Source of the DNA: Amia ocellicauda
Taxonomy: Eukaryota; Chordata; Actinopteri; Amiiformes; Amiidae
Assembly (NCBI RefSeq): GCF_036373705.1
Contig: NC_089864.1
Coordinates: forward strand, 1,916,501 to 1,980,500
Direction of reading: 5' to 3'
DNA length: 64,000 bases
Shown here: in pieces, positions 1 to 13,011 of the stretch
Layout of the letters: every line of letters begins with the position of its first letter
Position numbering within the stretch: the first letter of the stretch is position 1
Made by a program: the position numbers and the translations under genes
Notes under the pieces: generated by a model
The model's input: the letters and a program-made list of their open reading frames with translations, nothing else
Database searches by the model: none
What the model was told of the DNA's origin: nothing

Positions 1-29
1 TCTCACAGTGCCCTCTGCGGTCAGTAGGC

Positions 30-1678
30 TCAGTACAGCCCCACTGCCCAGACTACGGCCATGCCCAGGGCGCCCAGCAGGGACAGGCTGGTGGCGCCGG
101 CGCTGTTGCAGAGGTTGGTTGAGCAGCAGGATTGTGTGCTGGTGTAGGACAAGCCCGGCAGCAGGGTGCTGGTCGAGTTCATGTTGCACTGGGAGGTAGA
201 CAGGCAGCCCTTCCTGATCAGGCTCAGCACATCTGTACCTGTAAATTCTGTTGAGAGAGAAAGGGAGGCAGAGTGTTTCATACAGTGCAGTGGCGACACC
301 CTGAAGGAATGGCACACTGACACACCGATACACCAACTGACTGACTGACACACCGACCGACCGACTGACTGACACACTGACTGTAACTGGACGCTGCATT
401 AACACAGAGTAATACTCTGACTGATTCGTTGTCCCCCCTTCTCCCTCCCACACTTACTGATGGTCCCGATGCTGCACTGCTGTGCCGTACTGCAGGTAAC
501 CTGATTTGAGAAGAAGCAGGTGGTAGAAATCCCCAGAGAGCAGCTGTAGCAACTGAGTGACTCCACTGCACAATTAGAGAGAGAGAGAGAGAGAGAGAGA
601 GATACAATGGGGAATACAAAAGTAAGTTATTTATTAGTTATTAGATTCAAAATAGTATTTATGAAATACTGTTAAACAGCAACATCACTGATCAGGAAAT
701 ATGAAAAATATCTCAGTTGTATTTTGTACTGAGCCGCAATGTACCATATTGTTATTTTATTGCATTGCTCTTGGATGTGTCCGGCTTCAATGGACGGTGA
801 TTTAATGTATCGCCCTGTCGTGGATTACATAGAGGTGCGCCGTGATGCTTCGGTTTAGCCATGTCACTCTTCTCAATCCATCTGAACACGCCCCAGGGGC
901 CAAACCAGCAATACCAGTAGTGGGACTTTTTCCAGTGGCGTTGTCTAACACTGTATTGTGTTTTTTTGAGTTGCGTCACAATGTTGTACAGCAGAGTTCC
1001 CCAACCTGTTGATCGCTGTCTATCAGTGGATCTAGAACTTGTCTGCACCCCCCCTACCCACTCGATAACCCATCAGCACAATAGCTGGGTAAACAAAGAA
1101 GCTCTACAACTTAAACCAGTTGGAGTTTGTGTCATTTTGACTAGTGTCACAATGTTGTATAGCCATACTGTATTGTGTAATTTTGAGTTGTGTTACAATG
1201 TATTGTCTTGTCCTATGGTACCATAATGTCACTGTATTGTATTGCATTTGAATGTACTGTGCTACAGAATCTGTAATGTACCCAGGATTTACTACAGTGA
1301 GATCACAAGACAACTCAACACCACACAACTCCACACCATCAATACAACACCACTCAACACAGCAATAAGCATTTCCCAGAAGCAATCACACACGCAGTAA
1401 TGGTATACATATAGAGCCTAACACCCACAAAACCTTTACACAATGAAAGTATTACTGATACTAGCAGTGTCACAGTGCTGTGTACATTACTGTCTAATAC
1501 CCACTATGTTTATAGTATCTTATACAGTGTACACGATTCTGCAGTATAACATGTTTTTCAGTTACAGTTTCTGCGCTACAACACATGCTGCACTATTAGA
1601 GATGCTACGTAGGAGTAGTTACTCACCAATTGTGAAGCACACGGCAGCAGCGACCAGCACAATTACAATCTTGTTCAT
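30..1678 (-). CDS. Ly6/uPAR-domain GPI-anchored protein, copy A
   Basis: Three coding exons on the minus strand: 1627-1678, 458-565 and 30-247, joined in phase 1, giving 125 residues. Exon 1 encodes a short hydrophobic signal peptide starting MNKIVIVLV. The mature part has the ten-cysteine three-finger pattern, opening with LSCYSC and closing with CCSTNLCN. It is followed by a hydrophobic tail (SLSLLGALGMAVVWAVGLY), as expected for GPI attachment near the Asn-Ser of LCNSAG. Donors are gtgagt (exon 1) and gtaagt (exon 2). The exon 3 acceptor could be either of two AGs nine bases apart; I used the upstream one. The ligand is unknown. Family members are cell-surface proteins in immunity, signalling or receptor modulation. 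It resembles MHC class III LY6G6-type genes by position, but orthology cannot be set from one window. Confidence 0.88.
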
Positions 1679-2182
1679 CTTGTGTCTTGAGTCTTCTGTT
1701 GTCTACTAATTCTGCTTCTGTGTAATTCTGCAGCAAGAGGTCTTTCCACACAAAGAGAAATAACAAAAACACAAGGACCCAAATCCTGCCCTTTGTGTTT
1801 CCAGACCAAAATCAAAAATGTGCAGCAGGCAACTAGAGAGTGAGGGGTGTGCAGGTTAAAAATGTGACTGACCCAGGGTTGCTGTCTTTTAAGTTAGGGG
1901 ATTATGGGGTGGGGCTGGGCATGATCTCACTGCCACGCAATTGGCTGAGAGAAAGAGAACCAGTTTGGAATTCTTTGCTTTTTCTTCACTGCTGCAAGAA
2001 AGAAGAGAATGAAGAAAATGATGAGAATGCCAGACAGATGCAGAGAGAACGAGAAGGGAGAGGCAGAGTTTGTTCCTTAAGGCTTGAGAGAGAGAGCATC
2101 AGTCAATTAGTCATGTGAATAAAGCTAGAGAGGGGGGGGTGGGGGAGGGATAATACAGACTGACTGGACACTACAGTACATT

Positions 2183-2333
2183 ATAAACATCAGAAATTTC
2201 ACAAACGAGAGGAGGCCATTCACCCCATCATGCTCTTTTGGTGTCCATTAATAATGAAATGATCCAAGATTGTGATGACTCTCTGTGTGAAGAAGTGTCT
2301 CCTGTTTTCTGTCTTGAACGCCTTGAAGCGTTG
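2183..2333 (-). mobile_element. CR1-like LINE 3' end, cut by duplication edge
   Basis: About 150 bases match the 3' end of the longer CR1-like copy at 5716 and the one at 28115, including the shared stretch starting gaggaggccattc. The match stops abruptly near 2333, where the sequence changes to unrelated AT-rich DNA, while copy 2 continues into the LINE reverse-transcriptase C-terminus. The stop is therefore the duplication boundary and not the LINE boundary. Confidence 0.75.
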
Positions 2334-3535
2334 AGTATTTTCTCAAAATATTGCCCAATTTCTCAATATCTCATCAAATGTCCTGAAACCTCATACCATT
2401 GGAGAACATATGATTATCAATAAACCATGTTATTAATATTGATCATTGTCATGTAAAATATGTATTATTCATGATTTGATAATTAAATTAAACGTATTAG
2501 TCTGGAAGTCAGTTTCTTCAAAGACATCCAGATTTGTCTAATTTTAAAGTACAAGACATCCTAATGACCCATTAGCCCATTCAGTATAAGGCTGGTACTT
2601 CCTTTAACAGAAATATATATTTCTATTCTGTATTCAATATCCCAACTATTTTCATAAATATACTCAAATAAACAGTCTAGGATTTTGTTCCCAAAAATGC
2701 ATTGCAAGAGTGAATTTGTTAATCAAGTTGTAATTTTAATAAAGGCATTTTTTACATTCATTAAAAGAGTAAGAATAATAAAAAAACTACAAACAAATTA
2801 AACCAAGAACCTGATTTCAAAGTATTGAACAATGTTTGAGATCAACACAAATCTACAGAGCAGGGAAAGTAAACACAATATTTCTGATTTTGAACTTTGC
2901 CTGGGAAACAGCAGAGTTTCAGCTCGGGGGGGGGTGGAGGGGGAATTCGGTTATGATGTCCCCTGAGCTACACAGTTCGACCGCCCAGGTCAGTGGATAT
3001 GTGTGTGTGCTGAGCAGGTAATACAAGTATCCTGACAGGACACACAGGGGGTACATATTGGTGACTGATATATATATATATGTGTGTAATATATAGCGTG
3101 TGCATTATAAAGTATTGTAGTGCTTAAGTGTGTTACAATGTGTGTATTCTAATGCATGTATTACAGTGCGTGTGTTATAGTGCAGATGTGTTTATTACGC
3201 ACTGTGCATGTCTTGAAATGAGTGTGTGTTTGTGTGTTACTGCTGCGTGGTGCTTAATGTGCAAGAGAGTGGCATTGACTACAGGGCAGGCACAGGGAGG
3301 AATGATGCAGTGAGGTATTACTGAGTCTCGGTGCGGTGCAGCAGGGGGGCGCAGTGCAGCGCCAGGCCTCCAGGTGGCCTTTTATATAAGCTTAACTGAA
3401 GCTGAAACTGCACTTCCTTATACTAATTAATTTTGGGTTGTTGTTTGCTTTTTGTTTGTTTGAGCTGATGTGGTCATAAAGAAGAAACCTGCAAAAAGTC
3501 AACCTGGGGGGTTTTGTACGCTGGGAACCGTTGTG
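2334..3535. other. Spacer between the two Ly6 copies
   Basis: AT-rich sequence with no recognisable gene. It holds a G-run near 2927-2942, a short (TA)n/(TG)n stretch near 3067-3090, and a weakly repetitive tgtgttacagtgc-like stretch near 3110-3250. The last bases before 3536 would be the left flank of the duplicated unit, but copy 1's counterpart lies outside the window. Confidence 0.5.
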
Positions 3536-5866
3536 TCTCACAGTGCCCTCTGCGGTCAGTAGGCTCAGTACAGCCCCACTGCCCAGACTACGGCCATGCC
3601 CAGGGCGCCCAGCAGGGACAGGCTGGCGGCGCCGGCGCTGTTGCAGAGGTTGGTTGAGCAGCAGGATTGTGTGCTGGTGTAGGACAAGCCCGGCAGCAGG
3701 GTGCTGGTCGAGTTCATGTTGCACTGGGAGGTAGACAGGCAGCCCTTCCTGATCAGGCTCAGCACATCTGTACCTGTAAATTCTGTTGAGAGAGAAAGGG
3801 AGGCAGAGTGTTTCATACAGTGCAGTGGCGACACCCTGAAGGAATGGCACACTGACACACCGATACACCAACTGACTGACTGACACACCGACCGACCGAC
3901 TGACTGACACACTGACTGTAACTGGACGCTGCATTAACACAGAGTAATACTCTGACTGATTCGTTGTCCCCCCTTCTCCCTCCCACACTTACTGATGGTC
4001 CCGATGCTGCACTGCTGTGCCGTACTGCAGGTAACCTGATTTGAGAAGAAGCAGGTGGTAGAAATCCCCAGAGAGCAGCTGTAGCAACTGAGTGACTCCA
4101 CTGCACAATTAGAGAGAGAGAGAGAGAGAGAGAGATACAATGGGGAATACAAAAGTAAGTTATTTATTAGTTATTAGATTCAAAATAGTATTTATGAAAT
4201 ACTGTTAAACAGCAACATCACTGATCAGGAAATATGAAAAATATCTCAGTTGTATTTTGTACTGAGCCGCAATGTACCATATTGTTATTTTATTGCATTG
4301 CTCTTGGATGTGTCCGGCTTCAATGGACGGTGATTTAATGTATCGCCCTGTCGTGGATTACATAGAGGTGCGCCGTGATGCTTCGGTTTAGCCATGTCAC
4401 TCTTCTCAATCCATCTGAACACGCCCCAGGGGCCAAACCAGCAATACCAGTAGTGGGACTTTTTCCAGTGGCGTTGTCTAACACTGTATTGTGTTTTTTT
4501 GAGTTGCGTCACAATGTTGTACAGCAGAGTTCCCCAACCTGTTGATCGCTGTCTATCAGTGGATCTAGAACTTGTCTGCACCCCCCCTACCCACTCGATA
4601 ACCCATCAGCACAATAGCTGGGTAAACAAAGAAGCTCTACAACTTAAACCAGTTGGAGTTTGTGTCATTTTGACTAGTGTCACAATGTTGTATAGCCATA
4701 CTGTATTGTGTAATTTTGAGTTGTGTTACAATGTATTGTCTTGTCCTATGGTACCATAATGTCACTGTATTGTATTGCATTTGAATGTACTGTGCTACAG
4801 AATCTGTAATGTACCCAGGATTTACTACAGTGAGATCACAAGACAACTCAACACCACACAACTCCACACCATCAATACAACACCACTCAACACAGCAATA
4901 AGCATTTCCCAGAAGCAATCACACACGCAGTAATGGTATACATATAGAGCCTAACACCCACAAAACCTTTACACAATGAAAGTATTACTGATACTAGCAG
5001 TGTCACAGTGCTGTGTACATTACTGTCTAATACCCACTATGTTTATAGTATCTTATACAGTGTACACGATTCTGCAGTATAACATGTTTTTCAGTTACAG
5101 TTTCTGCGCTACAACACATGCTGCACTATTAGAGATGCTACGTAGGAGTAGTTACTCACCAATTGTGAAGCACACGGCAGCAGCGACCAGCACAATTACA
5201 ATCTTGTTCATCTTGTGTCTTGAGTCTTCTGTTGTCTACTAATTCTGCTTCTGTGTAATTCTGCAGCAAGAGGTCTTTCCACACAAAGAGAAATAACAAA
5301 AACACAAGGACCCAAATCCTGCCCTTTGTGTTTCCAGACCAAAATCAAAAATGTGCAGCAGGCAACTAGAGAGTGAGGGGTGTGCAGGTTAAAAATGTGA
5401 CTGACCCAGGGTTGCTGTCTTTTAAGTTAGGGGATTATGGGGTGGGGCTGGGCATGATCTCACTGCCACGCAATTGGCTGAGAGAAAGAGAACCAGTTTG
5501 GAATTCTTTGCTTTTTCTTCACTGCTGCAAGAAAGAAGAGAATGAAGAAAATGATGAGAATGCCAGACAGATGCAGAGAGAACGAGAAGGGAGAGGCAGA
5601 GTTTGTTCCTTAAGGCTTGAGAGAGAGAGCATCAGTCAATTAGTCATGTGAATAAAGCTAGAGAGGGGGGGGTGGGGGAGGGATAATACAGACTGACTGG
5701 ACACTACAGTACATTATAAACATCAGAAATTTCACAAACGAGAGGAGGCCATTCACCCCATCATGCTCTTTTGGTGTCCATTAATAATGAAATGATCCAA
5801 GATTGTGATGACTCTCTGTGTGAAGAAGTGTCTCCTGTTTTCTGTCTTGAATGCCTTGAAGCCCAA
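3536..5866. repeat. Segmental duplication, copy 2
   Basis: Near-identical counterpart of 1-2333, carrying Ly6 gene B. The homology ends inside the CR1-like LINE at about 5862-5866. Here the LINE runs on to about 6930, so copy 2 probably keeps the older arrangement and copy 1 the derived breakpoint. Confidence 0.95.
3565..5211 (-). CDS. Ly6/uPAR-domain GPI-anchored protein, copy B
   Basis: Tandem twin of copy A. Exons are 5160-5211 (signal peptide), 3993-4100 (first half of the three-finger domain) and 3565-3782 (second half plus GPI-signal tail), all phase 1, 125 residues. All ten cysteines and both splice donors are kept. The only amino-acid change seen is Thr to Ala just before the C-terminal hydrophobic tail (AGAASLSLL against AGATSLSLL), outside the disulphide-bonded fold. 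Near-identity including introns means either a very recent duplication, gene conversion, or a false duplication in the assembly. Both genes look intact. No TATA box was seen upstream of exon 1. Confidence 0.88.
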
Positions 5867-6930
5867 TTTCCATTTGTGTCCCGGGTGCGTGTGTCCCTGC
5901 TGATCTGGAAAAGCTCCTCTGGTTTGATGTGGTCGATGCCTTTCATGATTTTGAAGACTTGGATCAAGTCCCCACGTAGTCTCCTCTGTTCCAGGGTGAA
6001 AAGGTTCAGGTCCTCAGTCTCTCAGTAGGACTTTCCCTTCAGACCTGGAATAAGTCTGGTTGCTCTCCTCTGAACTGCCTCTAGAGCAGCGATATCTTTC
6101 TTGAAGTGTGGAGCCCAGAACTGTCCACAGTATCCAGATGAGCTCTAACTAGTGCATTGTACAGTCTTAACATCACTGCCCTTGTGCTCAATTCTACACT
6201 TTTGACAATATACCCTAACACTCTGTTTGCCCTTTTTCTTGCTTCCCCATATTGTTTGGATGGAGAAAGTGATGAGTCCACATAGACTCCTAGGTCTTTC
6301 TCATGCGTTACTTCATCTAGATCTGTTCCTCCCATAGTGTAATTATAGTGGACATTTTTGTTACCTGCATGCATCTGCCAGGTGTCGGCTCACAACTGAA
6401 TATTATTTTAATATTAATATTAACTCTTCGATTATGCCTTTTTCTCCTAAACTGTATGTATCCTTTCAACTTGTATTCATCCCCATAATTTTCTGTAAGC
6501 CATGTTTCTGTCACTCCTATGGCAGCACTGTGGCTTCTAGGTCTAACATCTTGTTCCTTATACTCCTGGCATTGAGGTACAAACACTTCAGGACTTTCCT
6601 ACTAGCAGTTTCCCTTTGTTTCTTTCCTTAGAGGAACATCTCCCATTGTCAGAGCTCCCTGCCCCCCTGGTCCCTAGTTTAAAAGATTCTCAATTTCTCT
6701 GCACATATGCTCTCCAAATGCATCAGCCCCCCTTCTGTTGAGATGTAGACCGTCCGGTTTGTACAGGTCCCATCTATCCCAGAAGAAAGACCAATGCTCC
6801 ATAAACCTAAACCCCTCTTCCCTACACCAAGCTTTCAACCACGTGTTAAACTTTCTAATCTCTGCCTGTCTCCCTGGCCTGACATGTGGTACCGGAAGTA
6901 TTTAGGAGAAAAGTACCCTGGAGGTTCTGC
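5716..6930 (-). mobile_element. CR1-like non-LTR retrotransposon, internally deleted
   Basis: Read on the minus strand, 5761-6374 encodes the C-terminal end of a CR1-type reverse-transcriptase protein, including the EKDLGVYVDSSLSPSKQ block and [19 protein letters not shown]-like sequence. Around 6317-6586 a fragment of the N-terminal endonuclease region (GVTETWL) appears. The reverse-transcriptase core that should lie between them is missing, so the copy is internally deleted. The stretch at 6610-6900 matches the copy ending near 29390. Several frameshifts; not functional. Confidence 0.75.
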
Positions 6931-6934
6931 TCCT

Positions 6935-8105
6935 GACTGACTGACTGGACACTACAGCACATTAACACTGACTGACTGACTGGACACTACAGCACATTAA
7001 TACTGACTGACTGGACACTACAGCACATTAACACTGACTGACTGACTGGACACTACAGTACATTAACACTGACTGACTGGACACTACAGCACATTAACAC
7101 TGACTGACTGACTGGACACTACAGTACATTAACACTGACTGACTGACTGGACACTACAGCACATTAACACTGACTGACTGGACACTACAGTACATTAACA
7201 CTGACTGACTGGACACTACAGCACATTAACACTGACTGACTGGACACTACAGCCCATTAACACTGACTGACTGGACACTACAGCACATTAACACTGACTG
7301 ACTGACTGGACACTACAGCACATTAACACTGACTGACTGGACACTACAGCACATTAACACTGACTGACTGGACACTACAGTACATTAACACTGACTGACT
7401 GACTGGACACTACAGCACATTAACACTGACTGGACACTACAGCACATTAACACTGACTGACTGACTGGACACTACAGCACATTAACACTGACTGACTGGA
7501 CACTACAGCACATTAACACTGACTGACTGACTGGACACTACAGCACATTAATACTGACTGACTGGACACTACAGCACATTAACACTGACTGACTGGACAC
7601 TACAGCACATTAACACTGACTGACTGACTGGACACTACAGCACATTAATACTGACTGACTGGACACTACAGCACATTAACACTGACTGACTGACTGGACA
7701 CTACAGCACATTAACACTGACTGACTGACTGGACACTACAGCACATTAACACTGACTGACTGACTGGACACTACAGCACATTAACACTGACTGACTGACT
7801 GGACACTACAGTACATTAACACTGACTGACTGACTGGACACTACAGTACATTAATACTGACTGACTGGTCACTACAGCACATTAATACTGACTGACTGGA
7901 CACTACAGCACATTAACACTGACTGACTGGACACTACAGCACATTAACACTGACTGACTGGACACTACAGCACATTAACACTGACTGACTGGACACTACA
8001 GCACATTAACACTGACTGACTGGACACTACAGTACATTAACACTGACTGACTGACTGGACACTACAGCACATTAACACTGACTGACTGGACACTACAGCA
8101 CAGTA
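6935..8105. repeat. Minisatellite, 31/35-bp units
   Basis: About 35 tandem units built on GACTGGACACTACAGCACAT followed by TAACACTGACT. Units differ mainly by the number of CTGA tetranucleotides (usually 31 or 35 bases, occasionally 27) and by a C/T change in GCACATT/GTACATT. The same unit recurs at 41583-41848 inside MSH5, as single units near 2152 and 5687, and in a diverged form near 60025. Confidence 0.95.
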
Positions 8106-8720
8106 CAGTCAGTGTTCGGCTGTATACCTGTTGTATTGTAACCTCTATTATTTTGCCACATATATACATATAGACTACACAATCTACATACAGCTCAATG
8201 TAAAGCACAGAACCTGTTCAACCACAGTATCTATGAGACATCAGGATTTATGGCATTGTTTATCGCGATGTATAATCGTGTAGTAGTATTTCTTAGTATC
8301 AACATAAAACTGTAAAATCTATGTACAGATCAGTCAGTGTGAATAAGCAGGACCTCTTATCTACCCTAGTATCTATTGCTTGTATATCTACACACACACA
8401 CACACACACACAAGTGGTGTTTATGACTCTGTAGATGTTGACGTATAACAGTGTATTTTCCATTACCAATACAACAAATAACGCAATTAAAGGCGCCGAA
8501 CCCGCACCTTTATTTAGACATTAGGAAATCTGCCTAATGCCACAAGAAAGACAGGTTACGCAGTGTGTGCGTAGAGGGTTGTTTGGCTCAATCTCTCCAT
8601 AATTCAGAAAATCTCACCCAGCAAGTCTGACCTGAACAAGTGAGAGAGTCAGGTGCTGCTCTGCCTGTTTGAAGGTGGGCTTGAGGGGCTCGCAGGTTGT
8701 TCTAAACCCCGACTCCAATC

Positions 8721-8762
<42 letters not shown>

Positions 8763-9184
8763 ATGTATTTCTTTCTCTCAGCTTCAGATTTGTCTTTGTT
8801 TAGTAATTAAGGTATTTAGCTGTTTTTCTGGGTAAAAACTATGGCCACTCCGCTCCTCCCCAAGACGAAACAAAAGAACAAGAAAACTTGAATTGTCAGA
8901 AAACACAACCCAGAATGAAGTCTCTGTAAAGTAAATAAAGACTGGGTTTTCATTGGTATTTTCTTGTGTGTGGATATTACGCACATTCACACAGGGCATG
9001 TGCCAACACATTTTGGACAGCTTTCTTTGGTTTCCCTGCTATATTCTGTAAGATTGTTACAAGTCTTTCAAATCGAGATTTGTATCATTCAAAATGAGCC
9101 TTTAACAAATAACAGAACTGACAGACAAATTGATACACTGACCACCACACCTACTGGCTGGCCACTACATTCACCGAGTGCGTC
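8106..9184. other. Intergenic, no gene seen
   Basis: Contains two short (CA)n tracts (about 8391-8411 and 8729-8760) and otherwise unremarkable AT-rich sequence. No exon with credible splice sites and no recognisable transposon was found. Confidence 0.4.
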
Positions 9185-11105
9185 ACAGACTGACTGATAC
9201 ACAAGCACTACACTGACTGATACACAAACACTACACTGACTGATACACAAGCACACCGACTGAGACACAAGCACTACACTGACTGATACACAAACACTAC
9301 ACTGACTGATACACAAGCACACCGACTGAGACACAAACACTACACTGACTGATACACAAACACACTGGCTGATACACAAGCACTACACTGACTGATACAC
9401 AAACACACTGACTGATACACAAGCACTACACTGACTGATACACAAGCACACCGACTGAGACACAAGCACTACACTGACTGATACACAAACACTACACTGA
9501 CTGATACACAAACACTACACTGACTGATACACAAGCACACCGACTGAGACACAAGCACTACACTGACTGATACACAAACACTACACTGACTGATACACAA
9601 ACACACCGACTGAGACACAAGCACTACACTGACTGAAACACAAACACACTGACTGATACACAAACACTACACTGACTGATACACAAACACACCGACTGAG
9701 ACACAAACACTACACTGACTGATACACAAACACACTGGCTGATACACAAGCACTACACTGACTGATACACAAACACACTGACTGATACACAAACACTACA
9801 CTGACTGATACACAAGCACTACACTGACTGATACACAAACACACCGACTGAGACACAAGCACTACACTGACTGATACACAAACACTACACTGACTGATAC
9901 ACAAACACTACACTGACTGATACACAAGCACACCGACTGAGACACAAGCACTACACTGACTGATACACAAGCACTACACTGACTGATACACAAGCACACT
10001 GACTGATGCACAAACACTACACTGACTGATACACAAGCACACCGACTGAGACACAAACACTACACTGACTGATACACAAGCACTACACTGACTGATACAC
10101 AAGCACTACACTGACTGATGCACAAACACACCGACTGAGACACAAGCACTACACTGACTGATACACAAGCACTACACTGACTGATACACAAGCACTACAC
10201 TGACTGAGACACAAGCACTACACTGACTGATGCACAAACACACTGACTGATACACAAGCACTACACTGACTGATACACAAGCACTACACTGACTGATACA
10301 CAAGCACACTGACTGATGCACAAACACTACACTGACTGATACACAAACACACCGACTGATACACAAGCACTACACTGACTGATACACAAACACTACACTG
10401 ACTGATACACAAACACTACACTGACTGATACACAAGCACTACACTGACTGATACACAAGCACACTGACTGATGCACAAACACTACACTGACTGATACACA
10501 AGCACTACACTGACTGATACACAAGCACTACACTGACTGATGCACAAGCACTACACTGACTGATACACAAACACTACACTGACTGATACACAAACACACC
10601 GACTGATACACAAACACACTGACTGATGCACAAGCACTACACTGACTGATGCACAAGCACTACACTGACTGATACACAAACACTACACTGACTGATACAC
10701 AAACACACTGACTGATGCACAAGCACTACACTGACTGATACACAAACACTACACTGACTGATACACAAACACTACACTGACTGATACACAAACACACCGA
10801 CTGATACACAAGCACTACACTGACTGATACACAAACACTACACTGACTGATGCACAAGCACTACACTGACTGATACACAAACACTACACTGACTGATACA
10901 CAAACACTACACTGACTGATACACAAACACACTGACTGATACACAAACACACTGGCTGATACACAAGCACTACACTGACTGATACACAAACACACTGACT
11001 GATACACAAACACTACACTGACTGATACACAAGCACTACACTGACTGATACACAAACACACTGACTGATACACAAACACACTGATACACAAACACACTGA
11101 CTGAC
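9185..11105. repeat. Minisatellite, 20- and 23-bp units
   Basis: About 1.9 kb of tandem units of two lengths: a 23-base form (CACTGACTGATACACAAACA + CTA) and a 20-base form lacking CTA. Small substitutions (ATACAC/ATGCAC/GAGACAC, AAACA/AAGCA, CTGACT/CCGACT) shuffle among units. Minus-strand open frames through it are low-complexity artefacts. Confidence 0.95.
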
Positions 11106-11444
11106 TGACTGAGACAGTGGGATGGTTTTGGGGTGATGTTTTGAACTCATTCCCTGTCATCTCACAGAGGAACCTGCTCTTATACCAGGAGGCCAAATGC
11201 TCCAGCACGTTCTCCCAGAAGAATGCAGCATCATGAATGCTGAACTTCATGAATTCCAGTCATTCTCCAAATGCACTTCAGCATCTGAAGATGGACACGG
11301 GGGGAGATGGCGCTCAAGAACAGGTAAGGCAGGTTGTTGGAGTGATAGAAGGAAGTTGAGAGAAAAATAAACAAGGAAATGAGAAACGAGAGACAGACAC
11401 AAACAGGGGAGAGATCCCCAATTTATAGGACTGGAGACAAATAT
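11106..11444. other. Unassigned sequence between minisatellite and LINE fragment
   Basis: Non-repetitive DNA of about 340 bases. It may belong to the flanking degenerate LINE, but I could not match it to the longer copy. No gene seen. Confidence 0.3.
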
Positions 11445-11880
11445 GACCCAAATAGCTATGGGGCGACTGTGTGAGCAGTAACCTGCGGAAGGTGTTGTGT
11501 AGTATCCTAAACACCCGGACACTGACCTTCCTTACTGAGCACAGTGTCCTGAGTCAGGGACAGATTGGCACAATATGAACACCTTCATGAATTAACATCC
11601 ACCAAACAAAAACTTTTTTTTTTTTTTTTTTTTGCTGTTTTATTTACTTCGAAAAAGCATTTGATTCTATTTGGTACAAAGGACAATATTACAATCCCCT
11701 CCAAATTGGCACAGGGTGTAAAGCATATGCTTTAATTAAATACATGTATTCTGAAATTACAAATATAATATATAGTATAAAAAGACGAACTGAACGTCTC
11801 ACACTGGGATGTGGTTTGAGACGGGTGCAGCCCAAAACTGATCAATATTTACACTAGTGAACTAGCATTGTTCTCGGCAG
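11445..11880 (+). mobile_element. Degenerate Tx1/L1-like LINE fragment (RT domain)
   Basis: 11458-11567 aligns by eye with 34155-34255 of the large LINE in MSH5 (tgtgagcagtaacctg, ccttactgagcacagtgtcc). After a T-run (about 11612-11632), 11640-11880 aligns with the following part, encoding AFDSIW and GCGLRRV-like reverse-transcriptase blocks. It keeps the FEKAFDSIW motif that the large copy has lost. Frameshifted throughout. Confidence 0.7.
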
Positions 11881-13011
11881 CCCCTCCATCTCTCCACACG
11901 GTACGGAGACTGGGTTCATTCTTCTTGGACGTAATTATGATTGTCCAACGGTCAAGGAGTGTCCTATTTGTATGTCGAATCGAGAGCTGAAAAGCTGTGA
12001 AACGAACGAGGAGCACTTAATCTCAAGGTTAGACCAATTCAATTAGACTCACCCCAAACACAAATCGCAAAGTTGTGCCCGGTCGCATTTTGATCAAAAA
12101 CAATGAATACAAATGCAATGTGATCCAGATTTGTACCTTGTGGATCGTGGGAAGTCAATGTTTTGTATCTGTTATAGGTCTGGACAGCAGGAGGCATTTC
12201 ATTCTGCCATTAGAGCAAGAGCAACTAGATACTAACAGCCTTATTTTTGGAAGAATACATCCCTGAAATGCCACAGATGACAATTACAGTAAAAACATGT
12301 TTGTCTAGTAGTTACTCTTTCCAGCTCGCTCTGTTTACCGTCAGTTATAATTGGAGTCTGTCCTGATGACAAACCGGAATAAAGTGGCAAACTCCAACAC
12401 ACCTGACACCTTGAACAAAGTGTGCAGGAGTGGTTTCCATCAATATGAACAATTATACAATACAATTATATAGATTATCTGCACATTTACAATCTCACAA
12501 ATATTAAGAGGTGGTTGAATGCTCTTTTTACCCATTAAGCAGCTCAGATTTAAGATAGCTTTACCTCTTACAAATAAAACACTAAAGCAGTATTAACTTT
12601 CAAGTTGTTTATGTAAATCCCATCTTTTTAAGAACAGTTCGTAGGATTTAGTGGACTACCATCTAAGTGTGTGCTTATGTTTACTGCAGAAGGCAAGGGA
12701 CTAGCCAAAAGAGGAAGAAAACTTACACAAGGAGCACGGAGGAGAGGACATCAGTCTTGCCCTCTCCCATCTAATTTACAGCTTCCCCCTTAGTTTCCCT
12801 AACAGGGCTCACAGGCACACTGCTGACCGGCTGTTACTCCAGTTCTGAAACATCACCCCATGAGTAACATTTATGAAATTGTATAGATCTATACCTTCTT
12901 TTCATTCAGTTCCTCACCAGTTTACAGACTATGCCCACAGTGATTACCCAGTCTTATGATTGACCAGCAGAAAGAGGGGTAGAGATTGATCAAGTTAGAA
13001 CCAAACAAAAA
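11881..13011. other. Intergenic, no gene seen
   Basis: About 1.1 kb with no convincing exon or transposon. The first part may still be degraded LINE. The end approaches the putative 3' end of the third Ly6 gene. Confidence 0.35.

Larger units (their letters stand above)
1..2333. repeat. Segmental duplication, copy 1
   Basis: This block carries Ly6 gene A and is repeated at 3536-5866 with an offset of 3535 bases, falling to 3533 after the (GA)n tract near 576-602. The only differences I noticed are T at 92 against C at 3627, two bases of GA length, and C at 2319 against T at 5852. Copy 1 probably continues to the left of the window. Its right edge falls inside a CR1-like LINE tail, where copy 2 continues into more LINE sequence but copy 1 does not. 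Confidence 0.95.

Noticed and set aside
6935-8105. CRISPR-like look (short regular repeats)
   Set aside because: Units are contiguous with no unique spacers, and the genome is vertebrate.
9089-11250. Minus-strand frames with repeated VSVSVVFVYQSV
   Set aside because: Low-complexity translation of the 20/23-bp minisatellite.
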